DNA of 21,651 nt from Kiritimatiellia bacterium (GCA_900771325.1 CAAGNN010000015.1:1-21651); one strand, 5' to 3'; counted from the first letter of the stretch, positions 7,502 through 15,787 are shown. The notes: generated by a model from the sequence alone, not told the origin. A program made the numbers and translations.

Positions 7502-10500
7502 TTAGTTTGCCGTAGAGGACATCGTCTCGGCCGTGCCCTTATCCAGAGCGGAAGTGCCAGTGCGGCCATCGGTGGCGGTCTTGAGGGGACGGCCAGCCGG
7601 GTCGACGAGACGCGCGGTAAGGAAGATGAGGAGGTTGCGCTTCTCGCTGTATTCGCCGGTGGAGCGGAAGAGGAAGCCGATGAAGGGCAGGTCGCCGAGG
7701 ATCGGAATCTTATCCTCGAAGGACTTGCGGGTCTCGGTAATCAAACCGCCCATCACGACGGTGGCACCGTTGTAGACCGAGAGATAAGTGGAGACCTCGC
7801 GGAAGTGGAACTTGGGCTGAGGCATCGAGACCTGGTAGTACTGGACCTCGGCGCCGGTGACGATACCGCCGGTCATCGAGTACTGGACGTAGGGGACCTG
7901 CATACCATAGTCGAAGTCGCCGAGGTATTCCACCACCTTGGGATTGACCGAGAGGTTGATCATCTGGCCTTCCTGCGAGACCTCAGGCATCACCTGGAGC
8001 GAGACACCCACCTCCTCCGACTCGAAGGACTGCGGCTCAACAGCGAACTTCACCGGCGGTACCTGGACGCTAATGCCGCCACCCGTCACAGAGGTGTTGT
8101 TGTTGTCGTAGTTGTTGTCCGCCTCTTCGAGCTCGGTGATATCGAACTCGGTGGGATAAATCCACTTGGTGACCACCTTCATCATCGCCTCCATACCGGA
8201 GCGCGCGACGACCTTCGGGCTCGAGAGCATATCCGTATCGGAGCGCTGAGCAAGCATATGGAGGATCATCGTCATATCCACGCGACCAAAGACGGCCGAG
8301 AAGCTAGCGAAGGTGTCATCAGGGGCAACAGCGCTATTCGCCAGGTTAATGCGGTTGGCGTAGGTGGAGCCATCGCCCAGGAAGCGCATCCCGTTATTGA
8401 ACGAGCCGCCGTGCATCGCCACATTCGCATCGCCCGTGCCAGAGCGAGTGCTGGGGCGGAAGACGTGGTTGCCGCCCGCGCCAATACCGCCGGCGGCGGT
8501 GCCGCCGTTGGAGTTGCCGGTGATGTGCGAGGAGGCCCAGTCAATGCCCGAACCAACCGTGCCGACAAGGTCGCTATTGAGCTGCCACTCGAAGCCGAGA
8601 GAGTTCAAGTCGGTCTGGCTGACCTCGACAAAGCGGGCCTCAACCTCAATCTGGAAGGGCGTGACGTTGAGTTCTTCCAGGACGCGCTCGAAGATGGCCA
8701 GGTTCTCAGGCGTGTTCGTGACGCGGATCTTACCGATGGACTTGAGGTAGACGAGCGAGGCATTGCCCTCGAAGGGAACACCGAGGTCCATAAAGAGCTT
8801 CTTGGTGTCGCCAGCCGCACCGGAATCGGCGGAGGCCCCAGAATCCAGCTCCCAACCGCTGCCACCATCGGAACTCGAGCCGAGATCGGAGTTAATCTGG
8901 CTAACCTTATCATCGAAGATACCCGTGACGTTGTAGGAGCGGGTCTCCATCTTGCCGGCCACATAGGAGGCCGGAACAATCATCACCGTCTTCCCCTTAA
9001 TGACATACTTTGCGCCTGTCACTTCGCAGACCATATCGAGCGCTTCCTTCAGGGTGACGAAGGTCATCGAGATGCTCTGGATAGGCGGCAACCCAGCCGA
9101 AGAGGCGCTGTCATCGGAAGCGAAGGCATCCTCTTCCGCCGGCGCGGCAGCCTGAGCAGGGTTGGAGCCCATATTGAGGACGAAAGAGACACCCTTGTCT
9201 TCGGGCAGCAAATCAGGCTTGTCGTACGCCCGCGAGAGGTCGGCAAAGAGCTGAACCGCATCGGCAAGCGTGCTCGGCGGGCGGATGGAGAACTCGGGAA
9301 TGCGGATGTTCTGGAGCTTGCCCATAATGACTTCCGCTTCCTTCTGGCCGCTCTCGTCCACCTTCTTCTCCTCGCCACGGGAGACAACCGGGTTGTAGAG
9401 CTCCTCGGAGTTGCGGCCCAGGGCACCCAAGGGGGTCCAGGAGAGCTCGACCTGGGAGATCATTTCATCGTGCGAAGAGTACTTGAGGTCGCGATAACGG
9501 GCGCTCATACGCTTGGTGACGCGCTCACGAAGATTGATAGCCTCCTCGTTGCCGGGATCATCGCGCAGGATAAGCTCGAGCTGATCGTTGGCATCCTTGA
9601 ACTTGGAGAGGTGATAATAGACGGTGGCGCGGCGGAGGCGCTCCTGGATTTCCAGACGCTTAATCTTATGCTCATCCTTGGCGTATTCGGGGAGGACAGG
9701 CTGAGCAACGATCTCGGCCGGGCGGTTGCGCTCCTCTTGAATCATCTTGGCGAGGGCCTGACCGTTAGGATGGCCCTTGCGGGTCACTTCATCGGCCAGA
9801 GCAGCAGCGGCCTTATATTCCTTGTTAAGGAAGAGGTCCTTGGCCTTGCGGTAGAGGGCCTCAAGCTTGCCCTGCTCGCACTCTTGCTTCAACGCGAGAT
9901 TGGTCTCGTGCTCGCGGAAGTAAAGCTCGGCATCATTGTAGAGGCGGATAATTTCGTCGTAATACTTGGCCGACTCGGCAAGCGTGGCGGGCGCACTGCC
10001 CATCAACTTGCGCGCCCGAAGGAGGCAGGCCTTGGCGTGGTTGTCCAAGCCCTCGTTCTTTAGGCGAATGAGCATCTCGAGGTCGTTAAGAGCCTTCTCC
10101 TCCTCAGTCAGCGCGTCAATCTGCGCGGTGTCATCGGTCATCCCGGCCAGGAGACCGTCACCAGCGGGGACCGGCGCGGGCTCAGTCTCGGCGACGGGGA
10201 CAGACTCGACTTCCGGAGCGGGCTCCTCGGCGATGGGCTCATCGGCCACATCGTCAACCGGCTCATCGGTGGGCACTTCCTCGGCGACCGATTCGTCATC
10301 CTCGGGCACGGGCTCATCAGCGGCAGGTTCGTCTTCAAGTTCGCCAACAGGCTCCTCCGCTTCGGCAATCTCTTCCCCGGCAACAGGCTCCGGGGCTTCG
10401 AAGACGGTCTCCCCAATGTCAGGTTCAGGGGCCGCAATCGGCTCAGCAACGGGTTCTGCGGCGACATCCTCTACCGCAAGGTCGCCCAAGAGGGCATCCA

Positions 10501-10582
10501 AATCATCGTCTTGGGCGAGGGTGCACAAAGACGCTCCGGCGACCATTACGCCAACCATGGCAAAGCGCACAAAATGTGTCAT
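7502..10582 (-). CDS. Secretin (type II/III secretion or type IV pilus outer-membrane channel), Amuc_1098-like
   Basis: Secretins form gated outer-membrane rings for pili or secreted proteins. This one has 1026 residues. A signal peptide covers about 1-23. An acidic, Pro/Ala/Val/Glu-rich spacer covers about 24-140. A TPR-like helical region covers about 163-355. An N0/STN-like periplasmic domain (SISMTFVTLKEALDMVCEVT) covers about 430-540. A ring-building N domain (KIRVTNTPENLAIFERVLEE) starts near 618. The C-terminal secretin domain covers about 770-995, with EEVGVSLQVMPEVS (856-869) and the signature VVMGGLITETRKSFEDKIPI (942-961) then LGDLPFIGFLFR. It ends the five-gene locus and has its own promoter inside the preceding gene's end. 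The order matches Amuc_1098 of Akkermansia. Substrate unknown; no pilotin or ATPase gene is near. Confidence 0.93.
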   Translation of the reverse strand: MTHFVRFAMVGVMVAGASLCTLAQDDDLDALLGDLAVEDVAAEPVAEPIAAPEPDIGETVFEAPEPVAGEEIAEAEEPVGELEDEPAADEPVPEDDESVAEEVPTDEPVDDVADEPIAEEPAPEVESVPVAETEPAPVPAGDGLLAGMTDDTAQIDALTEEEKALNDLEMLIRLKNEGLDNHAKACLLRARKLMGSAPATLAESAKYYDEIIRLYNDAELYFREHETNLALKQECEQGKLEALYRKAKDLFLNKEYKAAAALADEVTRKGHPNGQALAKMIQEERNRPAEIVAQPVLPEYAKDEHKIKRLEIQERLRRATVYYHLSKFKDANDQLELILRDDPGNEEAINLRERVTKRMSARYRDLKYSSHDEMISQVELSWTPLGALGRNSEELYNPVVSRGEEKKVDESGQKEAEVIMGKLQNIRIPEFSIRPPSTLADAVQLFADLSRAYDKPDLLPEDKGVSFVLNMGSNPAQAAAPAEEDAFASDDSASSAGLPPIQSISMTFVTLKEALDMVCEVTGAKYVIKGKTVMIVPASYVAGKMETRSYNVTGIFDDKVSQINSDLGSSSDGGSGWELDSGASADSGAAGDTKKLFMDLGVPFEGNASLVYLKSIGKIRVTNTPENLAIFERVLEELNVTPFQIEVEARFVEVSQTDLNSLGFEWQLNSDLVGTVGSGIDWASSHITGNSNGGTAAGGIGAGGNHVFRPSTRSGTGDANVAMHGGSFNNGMRFLGDGSTYANRINLANSAVAPDDTFASFSAVFGRVDMTMILHMLAQRSDTDMLSSPKVVARSGMEAMMKVVTKWIYPTEFDITELEEADNNYDNNNTSVTGGGISVQVPPVKFAVEPQSFESEEVGVSLQVMPEVSQEGQMINLSVNPKVVEYLGDFDYGMQVPYVQYSMTGGIVTGAEVQYYQVSMPQPKFHFREVSTYLSVYNGATVVMGGLITETRKSFEDKIPILGDLPFIGFLFRSTGEYSEKRNLLIFLTARLVDPAGRPLKTATDGRTGTSALDKGTAETMSSTAN

Positions 10583-10634
10583 AGCAGGTTATCTCCGCAT
10601 TATCGGGTCTTGCCCGTTTCCAAATCGTGAGTCT

Positions 10635-10663
10635 AGTATAGCCCAACAACTTGACTATTTCAA
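10635..10663 (-). promoter_or_regulatory. Internal promoter for the secretin gene, with an inverted repeat over the -35
   Basis: Minus strand: TTGAAA (10663-10658), a 17-base spacer, then TATACT (10640-10635), about 52 bases before the ATG. The -35 overlaps the last codons of the upstream gene. An inverted repeat TTGACT/AGTCAA with a six-base loop spans 10651-10668 and covers the -35, so it could be an operator. Confidence 0.65.
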
Positions 10664-11779
10664 GTCAAAAGTCTTTTTATCCGCATTTTTTTCGACCTTG
10701 ACGAGCTTCTTCTCGGGGTCGACGGCCTTGACGGTGAACTTTTCGCCCTTGACGGCGAAGGATTCACCCGGGGCGACGGTGACCGGGGAAGTTTCGGGGA
10801 GGTCGATCGCGATGGTGGCCTTCTGCTCCAGGAGCGGATCGCCGGGCCAGGCCGGGTTATCCGGGTCCTTGAAGACGGTGAGCACGCGCTTCTTGTCGGC
10901 CACGCGCTCGACTTCGACGGTGGAGACATTGATGAAGCGCAGCTGCTTATTGGCCCCGACGGTAATCTGCTTCTTCGGCAGCTCGGTGTAGACGATGAAG
11001 CGGTAGCCGGACTTGCCGATCAGCTCGCCTTCCTTGGCGCGGATCGGGGTCGAACCCTGCGTGCCATCCTCCGAGACCGAGACGAAGGTGACCTGGAAGT
11101 GACGCACGGGCTTACCGTCGGCACCGGTGGTGGAGGGCAGTTCCATCTTGTCGATGGCGCGCAGGGGGAGCTTCTTGCCTTCAATAGCCGAGACGCTCAT
11201 CCGCGTTTCATAGCCGGGGTGCGACTTGGGGTCGGTGGGGTCGGTCTTCGCCTCGAACTCCTCGAGGTTGGTGAAGCCGTCCTTGTCGGTGTCGAGGTCG
11301 GCGTCGGTGGGGTCCTGCGGGTTGAGACCGTACTTGATCTCCCACTGGTCGGTGAGGCCGTCACCATCGGAATCGATGGTCGAGAGATCAAGCTTCTTCT
11401 CGGCGGGCTGGACGGTTTCGCAGAAGGGGCACTTCTCGGCCTTCCAGGAGATAGGCTTGGCGCAGGCCACGCAGAGGAGGCGACGCTCGGGGGTGCAAAG
11501 GTTCGCGGCATCGGGATCCTGCTGGACCGTTAAGAGGGCAGTCTTGGGCGGCGTGGCAGTCTCTTCGATGAGTTTACGGTCCTTCTCCAGCGAGACGGGC
11601 TGCAGGTCAGCCTTCGTGGGCTGCCGAAGGGCAGCGGCGTTGTCATACTCCTGAACCTCCTGGGTCTGCCGAAGGCCGGCAAAGATGAGGTAAAGGAGCG
11701 AGAGCAGGAGGATCGCGAGGACGGCGACGGCGGCCAAACGGTCGTACTGACGCAGAATGGGGGGGAGTTCGGAGGCCAT
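10655..11779 (-). CDS. Membrane-anchored protein with zinc ribbon and calcium-binding repeats, Amuc_1099-like
   Basis: The protein has 374 residues. A single N-terminal membrane helix (about 15-36, LAAVAVLAILLLSLLYLIFA) would place the rest in the periplasm. A zinc-ribbon-like module has Cys103, Cys106, Cys117 and Cys120 (CVAC then CPFC). Two thrombospondin type 3/EF-hand-like calcium loops follow: DSDGDGLTDQWEIKYGLNP (136-154) and DLDTDKDGFTNLEEFEAKTD (161-180). The remaining 190 residues look beta-rich, in three similar blocks ending in short Lys-rich strands. The position between the Amuc_1100-like gene and the secretin matches Amuc_1099. By place it may do the job of PilP or GspC, linking the inner-membrane part to the secretin, but no PilP homology is visible. 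The start lies two bases after the preceding stop. Confidence 0.8.
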   Translation of the reverse strand: MASELPPILRQYDRLAAVAVLAILLLSLLYLIFAGLRQTQEVQEYDNAAALRQPTKADLQPVSLEKDRKLIEETATPPKTALLTVQQDPDAANLCTPERRLLCVACAKPISWKAEKCPFCETVQPAEKKLDLSTIDSDGDGLTDQWEIKYGLNPQDPTDADLDTDKDGFTNLEEFEAKTDPTDPKSHPGYETRMSVSAIEGKKLPLRAIDKMELPSTTGADGKPVRHFQVTFVSVSEDGTQGSTPIRAKEGELIGKSGYRFIVYTELPKKQITVGANKQLRFINVSTVEVERVADKKRVLTVFKDPDNPAWPGDPLLEQKATIAIDLPETSPVTVAPGESFAVKGEKFTVKAVDPEKKLVKVEKNADKKTFDLK

Positions 11780-11781
11780 AA

Positions 11782-12897
11782 TCAGTTCCCTTCAGTTGCG
11801 GCAGGCGCAGCTTCGTCGGCAGCGGCCTCGGGGGCCGGCGGCACGGAGTAGACGTCAAACTTCAAGGTGATCTCCAGGGGCGTGGAGTGCGCGGGGTCGG
11901 TGACCAAGCGCTCGGCCGGGGAGGCACCGTCGAAGAGGGGCTTAGCGGCCGCGACTTCGGCGGCCTTGCGCTCCTCTTCGGTGCGGGCATTGGCGGCGCG
12001 GCGAGCGATGACGGCACGCTGAGCTTCGCGCTTCTTGACCATCTCGGCCACGCGGTCGCGAATCAGCACGGGGCGCGCAATGGCCACATCGGTGACGACC
12101 ACGAAGAGGGGGGACTTGACCAAGTCGTTGAGCACGGTGGCCAGGGTGGTGTAGCGGGCGCGGAAGCGGATGGTATAGCTTTCGCGCGTGACGCCATCCT
12201 GGGCGAGCACGGGGTCGAGCGTGTCGGCAACGGCGGCAGTGGGCCCAGCGTCGGCCTTCCGATTGCGGCGATTACGGCGGGTGGTGCGAGGCTCTTCCTC
12301 TTCGGGCTTAGCCTGGGCGGCAGTCTCGAAGACGGTGCGCGTGACCTCGGTAATCTCCAGGGCCCCGCGGTCAAGCAAGAGGTTGCAGATGTGCTCAATG
12401 GCGGCGAACTGGGTGGCCAGGCGCGGCACGGTGGTGCCGTCATCGGCCGGCATTTCGCCCTGGACCACATAGCGGCCGAAGGCATAGTCCATCACCGCCT
12501 CAGGCTCGCCGGCAGCCTTCTTGGCCGTCGGCAATGCGCTCTTCTTCAGCGCACTCTGGCGCTCGTTGAGCAGGCGGACGCTCTCGCCAATGCGCGTGAC
12601 AAACTGCGAAGGCGTCTCGCCCTGCGGAATCTCCAGACCGTGCGAGAGGAGGACGCGCGCGGCATCGGCCATTTGCGTGTACTCCTTGCAGTCCTGCTGG
12701 CGGACCTTGCGATTCTCCTCGTTGGGGTAGCGCTCGCTGTTGTAGTAGCCAGTGAGCGTGCTTTCGGCATCGTCGCGCGTCTGCTTTGCCTCGGACATCT
12801 GGCCGATGAGCATAAAGAGGAAGACCAGCATAGCGATGATGGCCGCACCACAGAGCACGCCAACGATGGCGAGGGTGATCTTTTGCTTCGTTTCCAT
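11782..12897 (-). CDS. Amuc_1100-like inner-membrane/periplasmic pilus-locus protein (PilO-like)
   Basis: The protein has 371 residues. A membrane helix at about 8-31 is followed by a coiled-coil-like stretch (about 33-80). Two alpha/beta segments follow that resemble the ferredoxin-like halves of PilO/GspM-type proteins: RLATQFAAIEHICNLLLDRG and SYTIRFRARYTTLATVLNDL. From memory, these and the segment LEIPQGETPSQFVTRIGESV parallel stretches of Akkermansia Amuc_1100, the TLR2-active protein; I could not align them here. A very basic patch (TTRRNRRNRK) and an Ala/Glu-rich tail are extra. The gene starts two bases after the pilM stop and ends two before the next start, so the three are one translational unit. 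A PilO role is inferred from position after a PilM-PilN fusion. Confidence 0.78.
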   Translation of the reverse strand: METKQKITLAIVGVLCGAAIIAMLVFLFMLIGQMSEAKQTRDDAESTLTGYYNSERYPNEENRKVRQQDCKEYTQMADAARVLLSHGLEIPQGETPSQFVTRIGESVRLLNERQSALKKSALPTAKKAAGEPEAVMDYAFGRYVVQGEMPADDGTTVPRLATQFAAIEHICNLLLDRGALEITEVTRTVFETAAQAKPEEEEPRTTRRNRRNRKADAGPTAAVADTLDPVLAQDGVTRESYTIRFRARYTTLATVLNDLVKSPLFVVVTDVAIARPVLIRDRVAEMVKKREAQRAVIARRAANARTEEERKAAEVAAAKPLFDGASPAERLVTDPAHSTPLEITLKFDVYSVPPAPEAAADEAAPAATEGN

Positions 12898-12899
12898 AG

Positions 12900-14591
12900 T
12901 TAACGGCTCCTGCGGCTACGCCCGGAGGCGGACTTCTTGGCCTGCTCGGCTTCGGCGGCCTTAAGGTTAGCGGTGATATTGAAGGAGGTCATCCAGGGGA
13001 GGGACTGATCCTTCTTGCTGATCGGAATCTGCTTGGGGTCGTCGGCGAAGACCGGCTGCTCGGCCAGGCGGGCGGCCACCGTCTCGTCAATCGTCTTGCC
13101 GGCGGTCGAGCGCATCTCCTCGAGGTCCTTCCACACCGAGACCGAGAGGTTCAGTCCCTTGACCTCGCCCCCTTCGCGGTTGGCCTTGAGGGAGGTCAGC
13201 CACAGCCCGCCGGGGATGGCGCGGTTGACGGCAGTGATCATCCCCATCCACTCGCCGCGCTTCTGCAGCAAGGTGCGATAGGCCTCGGCGCGGGTATGCG
13301 CGGCCGTAGCCTGCTTATCCACGCGGTCGAAAGCCTCCTGAAGGTCCTGATGGTCATCGAGGCGGCGCTGGATATTCTCGCTCTGGCTCTCGTAGAGCGA
13401 GCGGATGTTGTTGACGTAGACCAACCAAATGCCGGCGCTCACCAGGAGCCCCAGAGCCGCGATGGTGAGGAAGGGAATACGCTTGCGGAAGGTCTTACGC
13501 GCGGCAATGTCCTGCGAGACAAGGTTGATTTCCACCGGGCAAGAGAGGCCGCGGCGCAGGGCCAGGCCCACAAGCGCGGGCAGCGAGAAGGCATCGCGCC
13601 CGAACTGCTCGGGGTCGATGTTCCCGGGATAGCCCACCGTCTGGAAGGGATTCAGGAAGTCCACCTCCACCTGCAACTTCTCCTCAAAGAAGTTCTGCAT
13701 ATAGGGCAACTGCGCGGAGGCGCCGGTCAGGAGCACACGCACCGGGGCGTTGCCCTCCTGCTGGCTGCGATAGAAGGCAATCGAGCGCGTCACCTCGGCA
13801 TTGAGGCGCGTCATCACGTTGCGGATGACCTTCGAGAGGCGGTCCACATCCGGGTCATCCACCGCGAAGGCACCGCCCTGGGCCACCAGACCGCGCTCGC
13901 ACTTGAAGGTCTCGGCATCCTCGTGCGAGAGGCCGAAGGTCTTGGCAATCTCGGAGGTAATGGTGTTGCCGGCCACGGGAATCGTGCGGTAGAAGATACG
14001 GTCCTGCTCCACAAAGACCAAGTTGGTGCAGCGCGCGCCAATATCCACCACCAACGTGCAGCCGTCGGCCTCGGGATAGTTGAAGCGCACGCCGTTGTAG
14101 AGCGCCACCGGGGCCACGTCCACCACCTCCGGCTCGCACCCGGCATTCAAGAGCGCCTTGGTGACGGCCGAGACAATGTCCGCGCGCGCGGCGACAATCA
14201 TCACGTGCTGCTCGCCGGCCAGCGGTTCGCCGATGAGCGCGTCGGACCAAATCGCCTCGCTCAGCGGGAAGGGAACATTCTGCTCAACCTCGAAGCGGAT
14301 CTGCTCGCGCACCTTCTCGGGCGTCTCGGCCAGCACCTTGACAAAGCGCGGGAAGGCCATCTGCCCGGAGAGCGAGACCAGCGTCCGCCCCGCGCGGATG
14401 CCGGCAGAAGCCATCAGCGCGCGCAGCGCCTGCTCCAGCCCCACCGCCAGCGAATCCGGCGTCTCGGTCAACCCCTCGGGCACCTCGCCGAAGGCATAGC
14501 GCAAGAGGTTCGGCCCCTTGCCGGGGCGCACCTCGAACTCGGCCAACGCCAAGCGCGTGGCTCCGATATTCAGTGTTAGAATCCGTTCCAT
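12900..14591 (-). CDS. pilM: PilM-PilN fusion protein of the pilus/secretion locus, Amuc_1101-like
   Basis: The product has 563 residues. Residues 1-350 form an actin-like PilM/FtsA-type ATPase fold: ILTLNIGATRLALAEFEV (4-21) for phosphate 1, VVDIGARCTNLVFVEQDRIF (181-200) for phosphate 2, and VRVLLTGASAQLPYMQNFFE (284-303) for the adenosine motif. At about 353 a PilN-like part begins with VEINLVSQDI, the INL motif that opens PilN proteins. A membrane helix (about 371-393), a coiled coil (about 395-445) and a small C-terminal domain follow. In most type IV pilus systems PilM and PilN are separate: cytoplasmic PilM binds the N-terminal tail of PilN. Here they are joined. AAGGG lies five bases before the ATG. 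The fusion is seen directly; function follows from the families. Confidence 0.88.
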   Translation of the reverse strand: MERILTLNIGATRLALAEFEVRPGKGPNLLRYAFGEVPEGLTETPDSLAVGLEQALRALMASAGIRAGRTLVSLSGQMAFPRFVKVLAETPEKVREQIRFEVEQNVPFPLSEAIWSDALIGEPLAGEQHVMIVAARADIVSAVTKALLNAGCEPEVVDVAPVALYNGVRFNYPEADGCTLVVDIGARCTNLVFVEQDRIFYRTIPVAGNTITSEIAKTFGLSHEDAETFKCERGLVAQGGAFAVDDPDVDRLSKVIRNVMTRLNAEVTRSIAFYRSQQEGNAPVRVLLTGASAQLPYMQNFFEEKLQVEVDFLNPFQTVGYPGNIDPEQFGRDAFSLPALVGLALRRGLSCPVEINLVSQDIAARKTFRKRIPFLTIAALGLLVSAGIWLVYVNNIRSLYESQSENIQRRLDDHQDLQEAFDRVDKQATAAHTRAEAYRTLLQKRGEWMGMITAVNRAIPGGLWLTSLKANREGGEVKGLNLSVSVWKDLEEMRSTAGKTIDETVAARLAEQPVFADDPKQIPISKKDQSLPWMTSFNITANLKAAEAEQAKKSASGRSRRSR

Positions 14592-14639
14592 AAAGCCCTT
14601 CTCGCCATTCAGACCGCTGGCGGCGGCGGGTGAAAGAGA

Positions 14640-15443
14640 TTACTTGGTCTTGACCTGATCGTAGAAGGCATCGCCGGCCATCACGAACGGCGTCGCCGAA
14701 CGATCGCGCAAAATCCCCTCGCGGCGGACCACGCTCTGCGTCAAGTTCTCAATCCGCTCCCACCAGGCCGACGGCTTGCCATTCTCGACAACCAACCCCT
14801 TCAGGTCCTTGTCGTCAATCTTTGCCCCGCCCGCGAGCTCCGTCTTAATCTCGCCCTGCTGCACACCATTAACCTTAATCTGCACCGAGAAGAGAATCGG
14901 GTCGCCATAAACCGCCACCGAGCTCGGCGGCACGCAGACCGCAGCGTAGTGCTCACGCCCGGGGGTAATCGAGGTGTAGGTGAAGGTCTCGGTAATCAGC
15001 GAGTAGAGCTGCTTGGGGTCGTCCCAACCAATCGCGCCGCCGGCCTTCTTCGCATTCTGCGCCACCGAGGCGGCAATCTTCGACTTCTTCATATCATAGA
15101 GCAGCGCGTAGGTGATCTCCACCTCCGGGAGCACCAAAATCGGCTTCTTGGCCACCGGGTCGCCATTCTTCACCTGATAGGCCACCTCGAAGTAGTGCCA
15201 GCCCTTGACATTGTCCTTCTTGTAAGAATCGGTGTGATTGACTTTCTTCTTGAACTTCTCGTCAATCTGCGGCGCCACGACCGTGTAATCGCTGTCGCCC
15301 CCCACCCCAGTGATCTCGCGAATCATAATCATCGCGCCATCACTCTTGCCGCCAGCGGCATTCGCTCCGCCCCGGCGCCCCTGCGCCATCGCCTCGCCCG
15401 CGCAAAGCACGGCTGCAACCATCAAAAGCATCATCGACTTCAT
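14640..15443 (-). CDS. Exported protein, first gene of the pilus/secretion locus, Amuc_1102-like
   Basis: The protein has 267 residues, counted from the ATG at 15443 (MKSMMLLMVAAVLC). That start has AAAGGAG seven bases upstream and opens directly into a signal peptide ending near AMAQ. The in-frame ATG seven codons earlier has no such site. The mature part begins with a Gly/Arg/Ala-rich stretch, then a mixed alpha/beta or beta-rich domain with blocks such as GWHYFEVAYQVKNGDPVAKK, ILVLPEVEITYALLYDMKKS and HYAAVCVPPSSVAVYGDPIL. I recognise no enzyme motif. Its place before pilM, 48 bases away, matches Amuc_1102 of Akkermansia, a small exported protein of unknown function. It is periplasmic or outer-membrane associated by inference. 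Confidence 0.78.
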   Translation of the reverse strand: MKSMMLLMVAAVLCAGEAMAQGRRGGANAAGGKSDGAMIMIREITGVGGDSDYTVVAPQIDEKFKKKVNHTDSYKKDNVKGWHYFEVAYQVKNGDPVAKKPILVLPEVEITYALLYDMKKSKIAASVAQNAKKAGGAIGWDDPKQLYSLITETFTYTSITPGREHYAAVCVPPSSVAVYGDPILFSVQIKVNGVQQGEIKTELAGGAKIDDKDLKGLVVENGKPSAWWERIENLTQSVVRREGILRDRSATPFVMAGDAFYDQVKTK

Positions 15444-15496
15444 TCTACGGCTCCTTTCGGCCAAACTCGGCCTCTTCTAACCATTTCACTACGCAT

Positions 15497-15526
15497 AGTA
15501 TACAAGCGAAGCCGCCCAAGCGTCAA
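15497..15526 (-). promoter_or_regulatory. Main promoter of the pilus/secretion locus
   Basis: Minus strand: TTGACG (15526-15521), an 18-base spacer, then TATACT (15502-15497). The -10 ends about 53 bases before the ATG at 15443. Both hexamers match the sigma-70 consensus in five of six positions. Confidence 0.75.
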
Positions 15527-15573
15527 GCAGAAAATGAACCGTCTACAACAGACCTCTTCCACGCTCTCTTCCC

Positions 15574-15617
15574 CAACCCGGGACAGGTCGAGGGTCAACC
15601 CGGGGTGGGTCGCTACG
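15574..15617. repeat. 22-bp tandem repeat array, two units
   Basis: CAACCCGGGACAGGTCGAGGG and CAACCCGGGGTGGGTCGCTA start at 15574 and 15596, 22 bases apart, in the same orientation as the other three arrays. They lie 48 bases upstream of the pilus-locus -35. Confidence 0.85.
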
Positions 15618-15626
15618 CTCTCAGTC

Positions 15627-15787
15627 GACAGTGAACAGTTAACAGTAGACAGAGCGCCTGCCGCGACAGAGGGCATGGTAGCCTGGCCGGGCTCTCCACC
15701 TCCGGCGACAGCCTTCTCGTCTGTCGTCCATCGTCTATCGAAAAGGAAGAGGAGCCGTTCGCTGTTAGTGGCTAACGGTTAGCTCGC
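15627..15787. repeat. Three heptamer tandem-repeat tracts
   Basis: At 15627-15654 the sequence steps in sevens: GACAGTG, AACAGTT, AACAGTA, GACAGAG. At 15717-15740 it does so again with another unit: TCGTCTG, TCGTCCA, TCGTCTA, TCG. At 15762-15782 a third runs CTGTTAG, TGGCTAA, CGGTTAG. Each has 3-4 imperfect copies. A weaker run of the third type (CAGCTAA, CGGTTAA, CCGCTGG, CAGCTGC) lies at 15912-15939, and a similar one (GCGATTA, GCTGTTA, GCGCGCA) lies just before the 6894 array. Confidence 0.7.

Noticed and set aside
7361..10063. 900-codon open frame on the plus strand opposite the secretin gene
   Set aside because: It is a shadow of the secretin codon use. Its translation is rich in His, Arg, Gly and Val without family motifs, it starts in repeat-rich DNA and it crosses the secretin terminator and promoter.
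10521..10526. Lipoprotein signal at the secretin start (ASLC)
   Set aside because: The residue before the cysteine is Leu, which does not fit the lipobox; an ordinary signal peptide explains the N terminus.
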